DNA of 39,031 nt from CAYJGJ01 sp964367585 (GCA_964367585.1 CAYIYH010000014.1:1-39031); one strand, 5' to 3'. Positions 17,201 through 26,523 are shown, numbered from the stretch's first letter. Notes: generated from the sequence alone by a model not told the origin. Translations and numbers: made by a program.

Positions 17201-17750
17201 ATTCCAGTCTCTCAAATCGCCATTCATTATAATGTTTACAGTTCCTTTATCGATTACGGGGGGATTAATAGCCCTTCTTATAACTGGAATGGAAATAAGT
17301 GTAATCGCTATGATAGGATTCGTAATGCTTAGTGGTATAATAGTAAACAACGGAATAGTCTTAGTAGACTATATTAATATCCGTATCAGGTCCGGAATGG
17401 AAAAAAGAGAAGCCATTATATCGGCAGCTGTTACTCGCCTCAGGCCAATAATGATGACGAGTCTAACTACTATATTAGGTCTTTCTATCACCGGATTTGG
17501 ACAAAGCATAGGAACGGAAATAATGCAGCCTGTAGCCCTTGTGTGTATTGGTGGACTCATATATGCAACTATGTTGACCCTAATAGTAGTTCCTGTAATA
17601 TATGATATCGTTAATAAGGGACAGAACTCGATGACTGATTATGAAGATAGCTCTCATGAAATCAGCTTGGAAAAAATGGAAAAGATTTATGGCTCTGCAT
17701 TACAAAAACAGACAACAGGAAGAAGTAAAAAAAATCCGCTAAGAGGATAA
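14280..17750 (+). CDS. RND-family efflux transporter permease with coiled-coil insertion
   Basis: 1156 residues, larger than the usual ~1030 of AcrB/SwrC types. The N-terminal FSVKKPYTVYVAAVIIIILGI, the repeated porter architecture, the central GMLVDNSIVVIENIYR (Asp502 in the proton-relay helix) and the C-terminal helical bundle match the HAE-type RND family. The extra length is mainly an Ala/Glu/Gln-rich, coiled-coil-like insertion at about residues 201-294 in the first external loop. No periplasmic adaptor or outer-membrane channel gene is adjacent, as expected for a single-membrane Firmicute (compare SwrC). The substrate may be lipids, surfactants or drugs. It follows the tandem-repeat leader; no classic ribosome site is evident. 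Confidence 0.92.
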   Translation: MGKFSVKKPYTVYVAAVIIIILGIVAYPRMILDLFPQIDLPMIVVVTPYPGGNPEQVETEVTQPLEESLATVENVENISSSSSNNSSMIMLEFQEDVDMDAASVDILQNINMVSGEFDEMVGSSILLKMNPTMLPVATVAVSYEGMDNIELSTFLNEKIGPTLESVEGIASYSASGLVSERVNAVINQSRLDVINSEILSTVNSQIASGIYQMDVAIDQMEAGIAETAAAREGLEAQRQAMEAAGTPMPIEVYLEQMATITAAEVELRDGLDTIQGQKYSLEAQADDMRAAADLGSKITVEMITGLLQAQNFEMPAGYISESGQTYLVSVGDKISSVEEAKSLFLFDSGVSSVGEIYLEDVADVSIYNNSEEVYTNVNGENGIILSLFKQSNIPTVDATDNMLQRFEELEKEYEGLEFTSLMNQGDYIKLIVSTILDSLVWGAIFAIIILALFLRSIRPTIITLISIPFSLIFALTLMYFSGVTINMISMSGLAVSVGMLVDNSIVVIENIYRLRKEGFSAKNAAIEGTKQVSGAITASTLTTISVFAPIIFVEGITRQLFTDMALTITYSLVASLIIATTLVPAMSATVLDRMNIKEYKDSEKFTSFYRKAITYALSNKALVLSVVAFLFVGSLFLSVSKGFIFMPDMSSPQISVSINMPDGYTLDQTKAEAENIIDIISEIDEVKDIGGMLENNSIMGIGEASIETVSLFVMLDESMEYDSNAISKQIEELTKDSPAEVVPSSTSSADFTAALGGDGMSIEVSGNDILDMQDAAIMIGDAISDIDGVGEVFNGLEETDTQLHFTVDKNAAMKNGVTVAQIYAAMAELLNTDHMATSVTWEGDSFDIYVSDSGKVSPGVENITNADLVIEMGGGDTKTLSISDVATLEERPAMRSISRNDQQRYMEVSAQVLEGYNITLVSEEARNVIDKLELPDGIAVSYSGENETIMEAMEQLLLLLVVGIIFVYLIMVAQFQSLKSPFIIMFTVPLSITGGLIALLITGMEISVIAMIGFVMLSGIIVNNGIVLVDYINIRIRSGMEKREAIISAAVTRLRPIMMTSLTTILGLSITGFGQSIGTEIMQPVALVCIGGLIYATMLTLIVVPVIYDIVNKGQNSMTDYEDSSHEISLEKMEKIYGSALQKQTTGRSKKNPLRG

Positions 17751-17780
17751 TATTTAGAGTGAAGAAAGGAAACAGTACCT

Positions 17781-20700
17781 ATGGCATTTGCTCATTTACA
17801 CGTACATACAGAATATAGCCTTCTAGACGGCAGTGCGAAGATTCCTAACCTAATTTCAAAGGCAAAAGAGTTGGGAATGGAGGCACTTGCGATAACAGAT
17901 CATGGTGTAATGTTTGGCGTTGTCGATTTTTATGTTGAGTGTAACAAACAAGGAATAAAACCAATACTTGGTTGTGAAGTATACACCGCGGATACTAGTA
18001 TGTATGACAAAGATGCAAGTACCGGAAAGAATAGGGGACATCTTATTCTACTTGCGGAAAACAATACTGGATATAGAAACCTTATGAAAATAGTGTCTGA
18101 GGGCTTTATCCATGGTTTTTACTATAAGCCGAGGGTTGATAAGGAACTCCTCAGAAAACATAGCGAAGGAATCATCGCTTTGTCAGCATGTCTTGCTGGA
18201 AAAGTGCAAGAATGTTTAATTAATGACGATTACGAGGGTGCAAAAAAAGAAGCATTAGAGATGAAGGAGATATTTGGTAGAGATAACTTTTTCCTAGAGC
18301 TACAAGATCAAGGATTGCCGGAAGAAACAAAGATTAATCCTATGCTACTTAAGCTTTCTGCCGATCTTGACTTGGATCTTGTTGCAACCAATGACGTGCA
18401 TTATATCGAACAGTCCGATTCTGAACACCACGAAATATTATTGGCAATACAAACGGTTACTACTATGAATGATCCGAAGCGCATGAAGTTTCCAAACGAC
18501 CAATTTTATCTAAAGAGTGAAGATGAAATGCGCAAAATTTTTGCCTTTTGTCCAGAGTCAATCGATAACACCGGAAAAATAGCCGATAGATGTAACGTTG
18601 AAATAAAATTTGGTGAATATCATTTGCCCGAATTCATTTCACCAGATAATATGGATAATACAGAATACATGCGTAAGATCGCATACGAAGGCCTTCAAGA
18701 AAAATATGCTTATTTGTGGACAAATGAAATAAAGACAAGTAATTCTTGTGCTGCTAAGGAACAACAATCCGAATCTAATGGTATTGCTTCGGACCTCGAT
18801 GTGGAAGAAAAAATAAAAGAAATCGAAAAAAGGCTAGAATACGAGATAGATATTATAGTAAGAATGGGATACGTTGACTATTTTTTAATAGTAATGGATT
18901 TTATCAAATACGCAAAAGACAATGGCATATCCGTAGGCCCTGGAAGAGGTTCTGCAGCAGGTAGTCTAGTGGCATATTGCCTTAATATTACAGACGTCGA
19001 TCCAATTAAGTATAATTTACTATTCGAGAGATTTTTGAATCCTGAGAGAAATAGCATGCCCGATATAGACATAGATTTTTGCTCTGAAAGGCGCGGCGAA
19101 GTAATAGAATATGTAATTAGGAAATATGGAGAATCCAAAGTATCACAAATAATTACATTTGGAACGATGAAGGCAAAAGGAGTAGTAAGAGATGTCGGTA
19201 GAACTTTGGGAGTATCTTATGCCGATACCGATGTGATTGCAAAAGAAATTCCAGACGACTTGAAAATGACTATTCAAAAGGCCTTGGAACAAAATCCGGA
19301 TTTGTTGCTAAAGTATAAGACTGATCCGACTGTTGCCGATGTTCTTAATACAGCTATGAAGCTGGAAGGTCTCGTTAGGCAGGCTTCGACACATGCCGCT
19401 GGCGTGGTGATATCTAAGGATGATTTGACAGACTACGTTCCCCTATACGCATCGGACAAAGGAACTGCTGTTCAATTCGCAAAGAAGACAGTTGAAAAAC
19501 TAGGTCTGCTAAAAATGGATTTGTTGGGGCTTCAAAACTTGACCGTAATAAGGCATGCCATAGAATCGATAAAAAATAATCATAATGAATGTATAGAATT
19601 CACGAATAGAAATTATGACGATAAGGCTGTATATGACTTAATCGCTAGTGGAAATACGGTGGGGATATTCCAACTGGAAAGTGGTGGCATGACGGAATTC
19701 ATGATTAACTTAAAGCCGGATTGTTTCGAAGATATAGTTGCCGGTATTTCCCTATATAGACCAGGTCCTATGCAATCTATTGATAAGTATATAAGGAATA
19801 AACGAAGTCCACATATAATAGAATATAAAATTCCGGAACTTGCGGACATTTTAGATGTAACATATGGTTGTCTCGTATATCAAGAGCAGGTAATGCAGAT
19901 AGTTAGAGACTTTGGCGGATATAGTTACGGAAGATCCGATATTGTAAGGCGTATCATGGGAGACAAAGATACGCAGGCAATGGAAAAAGAGAAGGACTTC
20001 TTTATTAATGGTAAAGACGATGAAAATGGGAATGTTGAAATAAGTGGATGTGTCAGAAATGGTATTCCACGTAGCGCAGCCGAGTCTATTTTCGATGAAA
20101 TGAAGGCATTTGCAGAGTACGCATTCAATAAATCGCACGCTGCGGCATATGCAGTCGTCGCGTATCAAACGGCATATTTAAAGGCACACTATCCACTTGA
20201 GTTTATGGCCGCATTACTTACTAATGCAAATAGTAAAGATCAAATCGACAAATATATTCGAAATTGTAGAGAAATGGGAATTGAAATATTGCCGCCATGT
20301 GTAAACAATAGTCGTGAAAAATTTACTGTCGAGGGAGATAAGATCAGATATGGTCTTTCTTCGATCAAATCTGTAGGTGCGGGGCACATTGTAGGTATAA
20401 TCAATGCGAGAGAAAAATACGGTAATCCGACCGACATATTTAAGTTTGTAGAGAACCTAGAGGCCAATGATATAAATAAAAAGTCTTTAGAATCACTCAT
20501 CAAAGCCGGGGCATTAGACGTATTTAATGACAATAGAGCTGCACACCTAGCATGCCACGAAATGGTTTTGGAGTCTGTCAAAAAAACAAAAAAACAAGTT
20601 CTTACAGGGCAAATTTCTCTTTTTGATATGGCTGGAAGTGATGATTCCGAAGATGCGAATGAATCGAGTAATTCTAGTTTTCAAATTGCATTACCAAGAA

Positions 20701-21461
20701 TTTCAAACTTTGAAAAAAGAACATTACTCGATATGGAAAAAGAAATGCTGGGAGTATATCTCACGGGTCATCCTTTAGAAGAGTACAGTGTTGCGTTAAA
20801 ATCAAAGTCCAATATTACTATTGAAAAGATTATCACTGAGTATGCTGAGGAAGGTGTCGAAAGAACGACACAAGTAACTATAGGTGGAATCATAACAAAG
20901 ATAAAACAAGTCGTAACGAAAAAAGGCGATTTGATGGCCTTCATAGAGGTAGAGGACGTATCTGGTATAATTGAGGTTATTGTTTTTCCCAAGGCATACA
21001 CAAAATTCCAAGAGCTGATACAAGCAGATAATATAGTATTAGTAAAAGGAAAAATAGGGTATGAAAAAGAAAAACCTAATATCTTTGCTGATAACGTCGA
21101 GATAGTAAATTATGATGGTGTTTCTAATCGTGCTAAAGAGGATAGCGGTGATGATGTCACAAATGTTAAAAATGATGGAGATGGCGATATCACAAATGCT
21201 AAAGATGTGGTGTCCGAACCTGCAAAAAAACAGATGTTAAAAATCCGAATCCCCGATGAAATGAATGAAAACCGTGCACTTAGCACTATTTCAGAAATAA
21301 TGGCACAACATAAAGGTACTTCTACGGTGTTAATATTCAAGCAAGACAGTTCAAAAATAAAATCGACAGATGATAATGGAGTTACAATATCCAATAATCT
21401 CTGTACGCAATTAGGCGATGTAATAGGCGCTGCCAATATCAAAGTAGATTTGGAGATGTGA
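17781..21461 (+). CDS. dnaE: DNA polymerase III subunit alpha, DnaE type
   Basis: 1226 residues. Begins with the PHP domain (HLHVHTEYSLLDGSAKI). The polymerase core shows GPGRGSAAGSLVAYCLNI (about 386) and the catalytic PDIDIDF with Asp428 and Asp430, then the helix-hairpin-helix region, an OB domain (about 1030-1110: GGIITKIKQVVTKKGDLMAF) and a C-terminal region. Two polar low-complexity inserts stand out, at about 313-335 and about 1115-1150 (Asp/Asn/Lys-rich). Replicative or lagging-strand polymerase. RBS GAAAGGAAA. The stop codon ends one base before the pfkA start. Confidence 0.96.
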   Translation: MAFAHLHVHTEYSLLDGSAKIPNLISKAKELGMEALAITDHGVMFGVVDFYVECNKQGIKPILGCEVYTADTSMYDKDASTGKNRGHLILLAENNTGYRNLMKIVSEGFIHGFYYKPRVDKELLRKHSEGIIALSACLAGKVQECLINDDYEGAKKEALEMKEIFGRDNFFLELQDQGLPEETKINPMLLKLSADLDLDLVATNDVHYIEQSDSEHHEILLAIQTVTTMNDPKRMKFPNDQFYLKSEDEMRKIFAFCPESIDNTGKIADRCNVEIKFGEYHLPEFISPDNMDNTEYMRKIAYEGLQEKYAYLWTNEIKTSNSCAAKEQQSESNGIASDLDVEEKIKEIEKRLEYEIDIIVRMGYVDYFLIVMDFIKYAKDNGISVGPGRGSAAGSLVAYCLNITDVDPIKYNLLFERFLNPERNSMPDIDIDFCSERRGEVIEYVIRKYGESKVSQIITFGTMKAKGVVRDVGRTLGVSYADTDVIAKEIPDDLKMTIQKALEQNPDLLLKYKTDPTVADVLNTAMKLEGLVRQASTHAAGVVISKDDLTDYVPLYASDKGTAVQFAKKTVEKLGLLKMDLLGLQNLTVIRHAIESIKNNHNECIEFTNRNYDDKAVYDLIASGNTVGIFQLESGGMTEFMINLKPDCFEDIVAGISLYRPGPMQSIDKYIRNKRSPHIIEYKIPELADILDVTYGCLVYQEQVMQIVRDFGGYSYGRSDIVRRIMGDKDTQAMEKEKDFFINGKDDENGNVEISGCVRNGIPRSAAESIFDEMKAFAEYAFNKSHAAAYAVVAYQTAYLKAHYPLEFMAALLTNANSKDQIDKYIRNCREMGIEILPPCVNNSREKFTVEGDKIRYGLSSIKSVGAGHIVGIINAREKYGNPTDIFKFVENLEANDINKKSLESLIKAGALDVFNDNRAAHLACHEMVLESVKKTKKQVLTGQISLFDMAGSDDSEDANESSNSSFQIALPRISNFEKRTLLDMEKEMLGVYLTGHPLEEYSVALKSKSNITIEKIITEYAEEGVERTTQVTIGGIITKIKQVVTKKGDLMAFIEVEDVSGIIEVIVFPKAYTKFQELIQADNIVLVKGKIGYEKEKPNIFADNVEIVNYDGVSNRAKEDSGDDVTNVKNDGDGDITNAKDVVSEPAKKQMLKIRIPDEMNENRALSTISEIMAQHKGTSTVLIFKQDSSKIKSTDDNGVTISNNLCTQLGDVIGAANIKVDLEM

Positions 21462-21462
21462 T

Positions 21463-22425
21463 ATGAAGAAAATAGCTGTATTAACGAGTGGTGGAGATGC
21501 ACCTGGAATGAATGCCGCACTGAGATCCGTAGTTAGATGTGCGATAGACGAGGGACTGGAGGTATACGGTGTTTACCATGGATATGAAGGATTAATCGAT
21601 GGAGATCTTCATCGTCTCACGCGAGAATCCGTGGGTGATATCTTGCAACGTGGTGGGACAATTTTAAAGTCAGCAAGGAGTGAAAGGTTTATGCGTCCAG
21701 AAGGACAGGCAGCAGCTATCGAAACTATGAAACGTTTTGACATAGACGGCCTTGTCGCCATTGGTGGTGATGGCACATTTCGCGGAGCTTTAGATTTGAC
21801 AAAAAAGGGTGTCAATGTAGTTGGAATCCCTGCAACGATTGATAATGATCTAGCATACACTAATGGGACAATAGGTTTTGATACAGCTGTTAACACTGTC
21901 TTAGATGCAATTTCTAAGATAAGAGACACTAGCACTTCCCATGAAAGAACAGTCGTAATAGAAGTGATGGGGCGGCACTGCGGTGATATCGCACTCTACA
22001 GTGGATTAGCTGGCGGTGCGGAAGCAGTGTTGATTCCAGAAAAAGAGGGAGATATTGAACACATTTGTAGAAAAGTTACAGAGGGAATCAACAGAGGGAA
22101 AAAACAAAGTGTGATAATTCGTGCAGAAGGAGACCCCATTAGTTCGGATGAGTTAGTAAATAGACTCACCGAAATATCTGGGCAGAATGTGAGATTAGTC
22201 GTATTATCATATCTGCAAAGAGGAGGAGCACCAACTCTAAAAGATAGATATATTGCAACTATGTGTGGGAGTAAAGCCGTGGAAGTTTTGTTAAGCACTG
22301 AAAGGTCAAGATTGATTGGCATGGATGGTGAAATTGCAAAAAGCTATGATATAGAGGAATCCCTAGCATGTAAGCGTCAGTTTCGAGACGATATATATGA
22401 TTTGATAGATATACTTAGTAAATAG
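21463..22425 (+). CDS. pfkA: ATP-dependent 6-phosphofructokinase
   Basis: 320 residues, standard PfkA length. Residue numbering matches the classical enzyme: Asp103 in GGDGTF and the catalytic Asp127/Asp129 in GIPATIDNDL. SGGDAPGMNAALR opens the protein and MGRHCGDIALYSGLAGGAE is conserved. The GGDGT form indicates ATP rather than pyrophosphate as donor. It phosphorylates fructose 6-phosphate in glycolysis. The GGAG ribosome site lies inside the last dnaE codons, so the dnaE-pfkA pair, common in Firmicutes, is probably translationally coupled. Confidence 0.96.
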   Translation: MKKIAVLTSGGDAPGMNAALRSVVRCAIDEGLEVYGVYHGYEGLIDGDLHRLTRESVGDILQRGGTILKSARSERFMRPEGQAAAIETMKRFDIDGLVAIGGDGTFRGALDLTKKGVNVVGIPATIDNDLAYTNGTIGFDTAVNTVLDAISKIRDTSTSHERTVVIEVMGRHCGDIALYSGLAGGAEAVLIPEKEGDIEHICRKVTEGINRGKKQSVIIRAEGDPISSDELVNRLTEISGQNVRLVVLSYLQRGGAPTLKDRYIATMCGSKAVEVLLSTERSRLIGMDGEIAKSYDIEESLACKRQFRDDIYDLIDILSK

Positions 22426-22442
22426 TAAAAAATCAAAAATTC

Positions 22443-22473
22443 TTCACAAATTAAGGATATTGTATGCTATACT
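22443..22473 (+). promoter_or_regulatory. Candidate promoter for the UspA-like gene
   Basis: TATACT (22468-22473) with TGC just before it makes an extended -10. A weak -35, TTCACA (22443-22448), lies 19 bases upstream. The start codon is 38 bases further on. Confidence 0.4.
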
Positions 22474-22510
22474 ATATTTTGTCTTCAATTTCTTAATAAA
22501 GGAGATTATA

Positions 22511-22903
22511 ATGAAAAATATAATGGTTTGTGTCACTAAGCAGATAAACTGCGAAAGGTTGATTGATTATGCGAACGACTTTAGAGGAGAAGATGACATA
22601 TTGCATATAATCCATGTAGCACATACGGATTTTAATTTTCTTGGTAAAACAAAGGAAATAGACGCATTAGAATACTTATATACAAAAGCAATGGATGTCG
22701 GAGCTGAATTGACGGTCGAAAAATCTGATAATGTAATAGGCACATTAGTAGAAACTGCGATCGAAAATGACATAAATGTGATTGTACTTGGGGACACAAA
22801 AGAAGAAGAAAAAAAAGCGGGAAGTTTCTATTCTCAGTTTCAGAATACGCTAAAAGAGCATAATAAAGAAATCGAGTTTATTGAAATTCCCTCGGGCGAA
22901 TAG
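22511..22903 (+). CDS. Universal stress protein (UspA)-like domain protein
   Basis: 130 residues from ATG 22511, which follows AAAGGAGATT; an earlier in-frame ATG at 22460 lies upstream of the promoter -10 and is rejected. The fold is suggested by the opening NIMVCVTKQINCERLIDYA, the middle LHIIHVAHTD and ENDINVIVLGDTKEE near the end. The usual ATP-binding G2xG9xGS/T pattern is not clear, so it may belong to the non-ATP-binding group, or resemble the Usp part of KdpD. Function probably stress-related; no stronger inference. Confidence 0.7.
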   Translation: MKNIMVCVTKQINCERLIDYANDFRGEDDILHIIHVAHTDFNFLGKTKEIDALEYLYTKAMDVGAELTVEKSDNVIGTLVETAIENDINVIVLGDTKEEEKKAGSFYSQFQNTLKEHNKEIEFIEIPSGE

Positions 22904-22981
22904 AGAATTAAAATATTTTACAATATAGATTCACTAAAAATAGGAAATTTTTTTGCACAACCAAAAACTGGAGGTTATATC

Positions 22982-23938
22982 GTGAAATTTGTATTAATGG
23001 CAGTGGGGTGTTTAGAGTCACTTGTCGGAGTTTTTTGTATTTTCAATAATGGCGTAGAATTTATAAGCCTAGCATTTCCTGTTGGACTTAGTTTTATAAT
23101 AAGTGGATTGTCTATGTCAATTTCTTATAAAGTCGCATCTAATAACAATGAATCAAAGCATTGGGCCTTAATAGATGGGATTACGACAAGTATTTTAGGA
23201 TTCACTATCATAACAGGTCAAATTGTTTCGAGTGATGCAGTTAAATATACTTTTTTTATGTGGGTTCTAATCTCTGGCATAAGGAGTCTTGTTTTATTCA
23301 TCGATAAAACAGATGATATTATGACCAAAGGAGATGTAGTATGGAATGTTGGTATTGCTGCCGCGTCGATAATTTTATCGATCTACACTGTTTTTGACTC
23401 ATTGTTAATTCAGTTATATTCAGTTAATATTTTTGTTGCATTCGCAATTATACTTCATTCGTTCGTTTTGATAAAGCTAGGGAGTAGTATGTCTTACTCG
23501 AAGCCTAGTATTATCATGGAAAAATCTGAAATTGTAAGAGAATATGAAAACGAAATAGAATTACTAGAAGGGGAAGCAGAAGAGGCTAGGAATAGAGCGC
23601 GTGAAGCGATTTTAGAAGCGCGTAACCTGATGGTGGAAGAGAAGATAATGAAAGTTGCTGCGATGGAAGCCCAAATTGATCTTCAAGATACACTTGCAGC
23701 ACGCGAAAAGCATGAAGAGATAATAAATGCGCCTATAGAAGAAGTGACAAAAAGGAGACGGTCACGTCAAAAGAAAGAAAAAGAGGAAAAATCAGAAATC
23801 ATAGATAGTGGTACAAAACCAGAAACTCCGGCTGTTAAAGAAAAAGCGAAGAGCAAGGTTACTAGAAAAAAAGCGGAAAAGCCAGAGATAAAGAAGGTTC
23901 CGGAGACTAAAATAACTAAAACAGATGCAGAAAAGTAA
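22982..23938 (+). CDS. DUF308/HdeD-like multi-pass membrane protein with charged coiled-coil tail
   Basis: 318 residues, GTG start 22982 after GGAGG. The first ~165 residues hold about six hydrophobic helices with paired-helix layout typical of HdeD-type DUF308 proteins. Residues about 180-245 are Glu/Ala/Arg-rich and probably a coiled coil (ENEIELLEGEAEEARNRARE). Residues 248-318 are extremely Lys/Glu-rich and likely disordered in the cytoplasm. The tail is not part of the standard family. The gene ends 15 bases before potA, suggesting cotranscription with the polyamine transporter. Function unknown. Confidence 0.65.
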   Translation: MKFVLMAVGCLESLVGVFCIFNNGVEFISLAFPVGLSFIISGLSMSISYKVASNNNESKHWALIDGITTSILGFTIITGQIVSSDAVKYTFFMWVLISGIRSLVLFIDKTDDIMTKGDVVWNVGIAAASIILSIYTVFDSLLIQLYSVNIFVAFAIILHSFVLIKLGSSMSYSKPSIIMEKSEIVREYENEIELLEGEAEEARNRAREAILEARNLMVEEKIMKVAAMEAQIDLQDTLAAREKHEEIINAPIEEVTKRRRSRQKKEKEEKSEIIDSGTKPETPAVKEKAKSKVTRKKAEKPEIKKVPETKITKTDAEK

Positions 23939-23953
23939 TATAGGTAGATAGTG

Positions 23954-24775
23954 ATGAGCGTACTCGAAGTAAAAAATTTGACCGTGTCTTATGGGAAAGA
24001 AGAAGTTTTGAAGGGACTTGAGCTGTCTGTAGAAGAAGGCGAGTTCATTACAATTTTAGGTCCTTCTGGATGTGGTAAGACTACCTTGCTAAAGAGTATT
24101 GCAGGCTTAGTCGAAGTACAAGGAGGCGAAATCTATTTAAATGGAAAAAATGTGACAAAAGATAAGCCAGAGACTCGTAACGTTAATACAATTTTTCAAA
24201 ACTACGCACTTTTTCCTCTTATGACTGTAAGGCAAAATATTTCTTATGGATTAAAGATAAAAAAAACACCTAAACATATACTTGAAGAGAAAACTAATCG
24301 AATGATAGAATTAGTCGAACTCGGCGGATATGAGAATAAATTCCCTAATGAATTGAGTGGTGGCCAACAACAAAGAGTTGCAATAGCAAGAGCATTGATA
24401 ATGGAACCGAAAGTTTTGTTACTTGACGAACCGCTTGGAGCGTTAGATGCCGACTTGAGACGACGAATGCAAGTCGAATTGAGAGAACTTCAAAAGAAAT
24501 TGTGTATCACATTTATTTTTATTACTCATGACCGAGACGAGGCAATAGCTATATCGGATAGAATTATAGTAATGAGCGATGGAAACATATTAAAACAAGG
24601 CACTCCGAGTGAAGTTTTTAACCCTGTCGAAATCGGAGAAGTTAGCAGTCTGGCTCGTATAGACTTCGTGCTCGAAAACGGTGAACGGATGGTTTTTTGT
24701 AAAAAAGGCATAGATAATTGCATAGAAAGATTGCAAGATATAAAGAAAAAAATGAGGGATGGCAATGAAAAATAG
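23954..24775 (+). CDS. potA: Spermidine/putrescine ABC transporter ATP-binding protein, short form
   Basis: 273 residues from ATG 23954 (a GTG at 23951 is adjacent). Walker A GPSGCGKTT, Q-loop FQNYALFP, signature LSGGQQQRVAIARAL, Walker B VLLLDEPLGALD and the H-loop THDRDEAI are all intact and of the PotA/CysA type. PotA proteins normally have about 340-380 residues with a C-terminal TOBE regulatory region; here the protein stops soon after the ATPase domain. It overlaps potB. It energises polyamine uptake with PotB, PotC and PotD. Confidence 0.92.
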   Translation: MSVLEVKNLTVSYGKEEVLKGLELSVEEGEFITILGPSGCGKTTLLKSIAGLVEVQGGEIYLNGKNVTKDKPETRNVNTIFQNYALFPLMTVRQNISYGLKIKKTPKHILEEKTNRMIELVELGGYENKFPNELSGGQQQRVAIARALIMEPKVLLLDEPLGALDADLRRRMQVELRELQKKLCITFIFITHDRDEAIAISDRIIVMSDGNILKQGTPSEVFNPVEIGEVSSLARIDFVLENGERMVFCKKGIDNCIERLQDIKKKMRDGNEK

Positions 24776-25604
24776 GTTATTGGGATTTCCTATTATTGTT
24801 ACGACACTAACACTTGTTATTGCTCCTTTAATATATATAGTTATTGTCAGTTTTATGATTCGAAGCGGAAATTCTTTTTCTGTGGGTTTTACATTAGATA
24901 ATTATTTGCTTCTCTTAGAACCGTTGTATATTTCTATTTTTATAGATTCTTTTAAGTTGGCACTTATTTCTACATTTTTCATCGCATGTATAGGATATCC
25001 CTTTGGATATTTTATGGCTAGGCAAAAAGATTCTACGAAAAAAATCATGATGACATTGCTGATGATTCCATTTTGGGTAAGCGGATTAATAAGATTGTAT
25101 GGTTGGATTATCTTTTTTAGAAGCAACGGACTGTTAGATATTATTCTCATGACTTTTTCTATTACAGATGAACCACTTAAATTATTATATTCATATCCGG
25201 CAGTCGTAACCGGGATGGTATACGCACTGTTGCCATTTATGATTTTTTCTGTATATCAAAGTGTGGAAAAAGTGAATTGGAACATTGAAAATGCAGCGCG
25301 TGATTTAGGTGCGAGTAAAATGAAGGCATTTTGGACCGTAACATTTCCGATGACTCTGCCGGGTTTGTTAAGTGGTGTTATACTGACTTTCATTCCATCT
25401 ATGGGGCTCTTTTTTATTGCCGATATTATGGGTGGTAACAAAATCGTGCTAATCGGCAATATCATTTCTGATTTCATGACACGTGGGAAAAACATGACTG
25501 CAGCGGCAGCGATGGCTGTTGTTTTACTAATTCTCACATACCTAGCGGTATTTATATATAAAAAAATAACCAAGACTGACAAAGTAGAGGGCCTTGTAGC
25601 ATAA
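24765..25604 (+). CDS. potB: Spermidine/putrescine ABC transporter permease PotB
   Basis: 279 residues from ATG 24765, 6 bases after GAGGG; ATG 24759 would touch the ribosome site. Six membrane helices and the EAA loop ENAARDLGASKMKAFWTVT with the following PMTLPGLLSG, where the permease contacts PotA. Overlaps the potA end by 11 bases, so translation is coupled. Forms the membrane channel with PotC. Confidence 0.94.
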   Translation: MKNRLLGFPIIVTTLTLVIAPLIYIVIVSFMIRSGNSFSVGFTLDNYLLLLEPLYISIFIDSFKLALISTFFIACIGYPFGYFMARQKDSTKKIMMTLLMIPFWVSGLIRLYGWIIFFRSNGLLDIILMTFSITDEPLKLLYSYPAVVTGMVYALLPFMIFSVYQSVEKVNWNIENAARDLGASKMKAFWTVTFPMTLPGLLSGVILTFIPSMGLFFIADIMGGNKIVLIGNIISDFMTRGKNMTAAAAMAVVLLILTYLAVFIYKKITKTDKVEGLVA

Positions 25605-25613
25605 AGGATACGT

Positions 25614-26396
25614 ATGACGAAAAAAAATAGTTTATCAATCATTTATTTATATGTTATAATGGTAATCATATATATACCACTTATAATAACTATCGTATAT
25701 TCTTTTAATGCGTCTCGACTATCGACATCGTGGGATGGATTTACGTTAGATTGGTACAGTGAGTTATTTGCCGATAAGTATATTTGGGAAGCACTATGGA
25801 ATAGTATTATACTTGCGGTTTTGAGTAGCGGAATCGGTTCAATTATAGGGTTGGGTGGTTCTCTTTGGACTAGTAAGAATCCCAATAATTTTTTTGCCAA
25901 TTTGATACGACGGTTTGCTATCATGCCATTGATGATACCTGAGATTATTCTAGCTATTGTATTTTTAGCTTTGTTTAATTCTTTAAACTTTACATTTGGA
26001 ATGGTGACCTTAGTACTTGCACACTTGTCATTTACTATTCCATATAATTATATGTTGATAAGCGCAAGATTAGTAGAGCAACGCGAGCATATAGAAGATG
26101 CGGCAAGAGACCTTGGAGCAACAGATTACCAGATACTGAGGGATATAACATTACCATTTTTAAAGCCTGCTGTATTGTCTGGTATTATCTTATCATTTGC
26201 CATGTCATTCGACGACGTAATTATCAGTACATTCGTTACGGGAGCAACTGTGAACACTTTGCCGGTTAAAATTTTCTCGATGATTAAAACGGGGGTGACG
26301 CCGAAAATAAATGCACTGTCTACTATATTGATAGCCGTGGTTGTTGTTGCAATAACTTTGAGTATAGTAATTAATAAAAAGAAAAAGATAAGATAG
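25614..26396 (+). CDS. potC: Spermidine/putrescine ABC transporter permease PotC
   Basis: 260 residues. Six membrane helices and the EAA loop EDAARDLGATDYQILRDIT then LPFLKPAVLSG. The FDDVIISTFVTG segment is a typical PotC motif. It starts 10 bases after potB, and the ribosome site AAGGAT overlaps the potB stop. It is separated from potD by 127 bases with a hairpin. Confidence 0.94.
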   Translation: MTKKNSLSIIYLYVIMVIIYIPLIITIVYSFNASRLSTSWDGFTLDWYSELFADKYIWEALWNSIILAVLSSGIGSIIGLGGSLWTSKNPNNFFANLIRRFAIMPLMIPEIILAIVFLALFNSLNFTFGMVTLVLAHLSFTIPYNYMLISARLVEQREHIEDAARDLGATDYQILRDITLPFLKPAVLSGIILSFAMSFDDVIISTFVTGATVNTLPVKIFSMIKTGVTPKINALSTILIAVVVVAITLSIVINKKKKIR

Positions 26397-26423
26397 TGTA
26401 GATAAAAACAAATTAGAAAAACA

Positions 26424-26457
26424 TGACAGTATAATTTTGAATAAAATTATACTATCA
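26424..26457 (+). other. Inverted repeat between potC and potD
   Basis: AGTATAATTTT (26428-26438) and AAAATTATACT (26443-26453) are exact complements with a 4-nt loop; three more pairs follow beyond one mismatch. There is no T-run after it. This suits an mRNA processing or stabilising hairpin that lets potD, the substrate-binding protein, be made at a different level from potABC. Confidence 0.65.
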
Positions 26458-26523
26458 GATATAAAAAAGAAAATAATAAAAAATAGTATCAATATTAAAA
26501 TTCATTGAGGAAAGGAATAAAAG

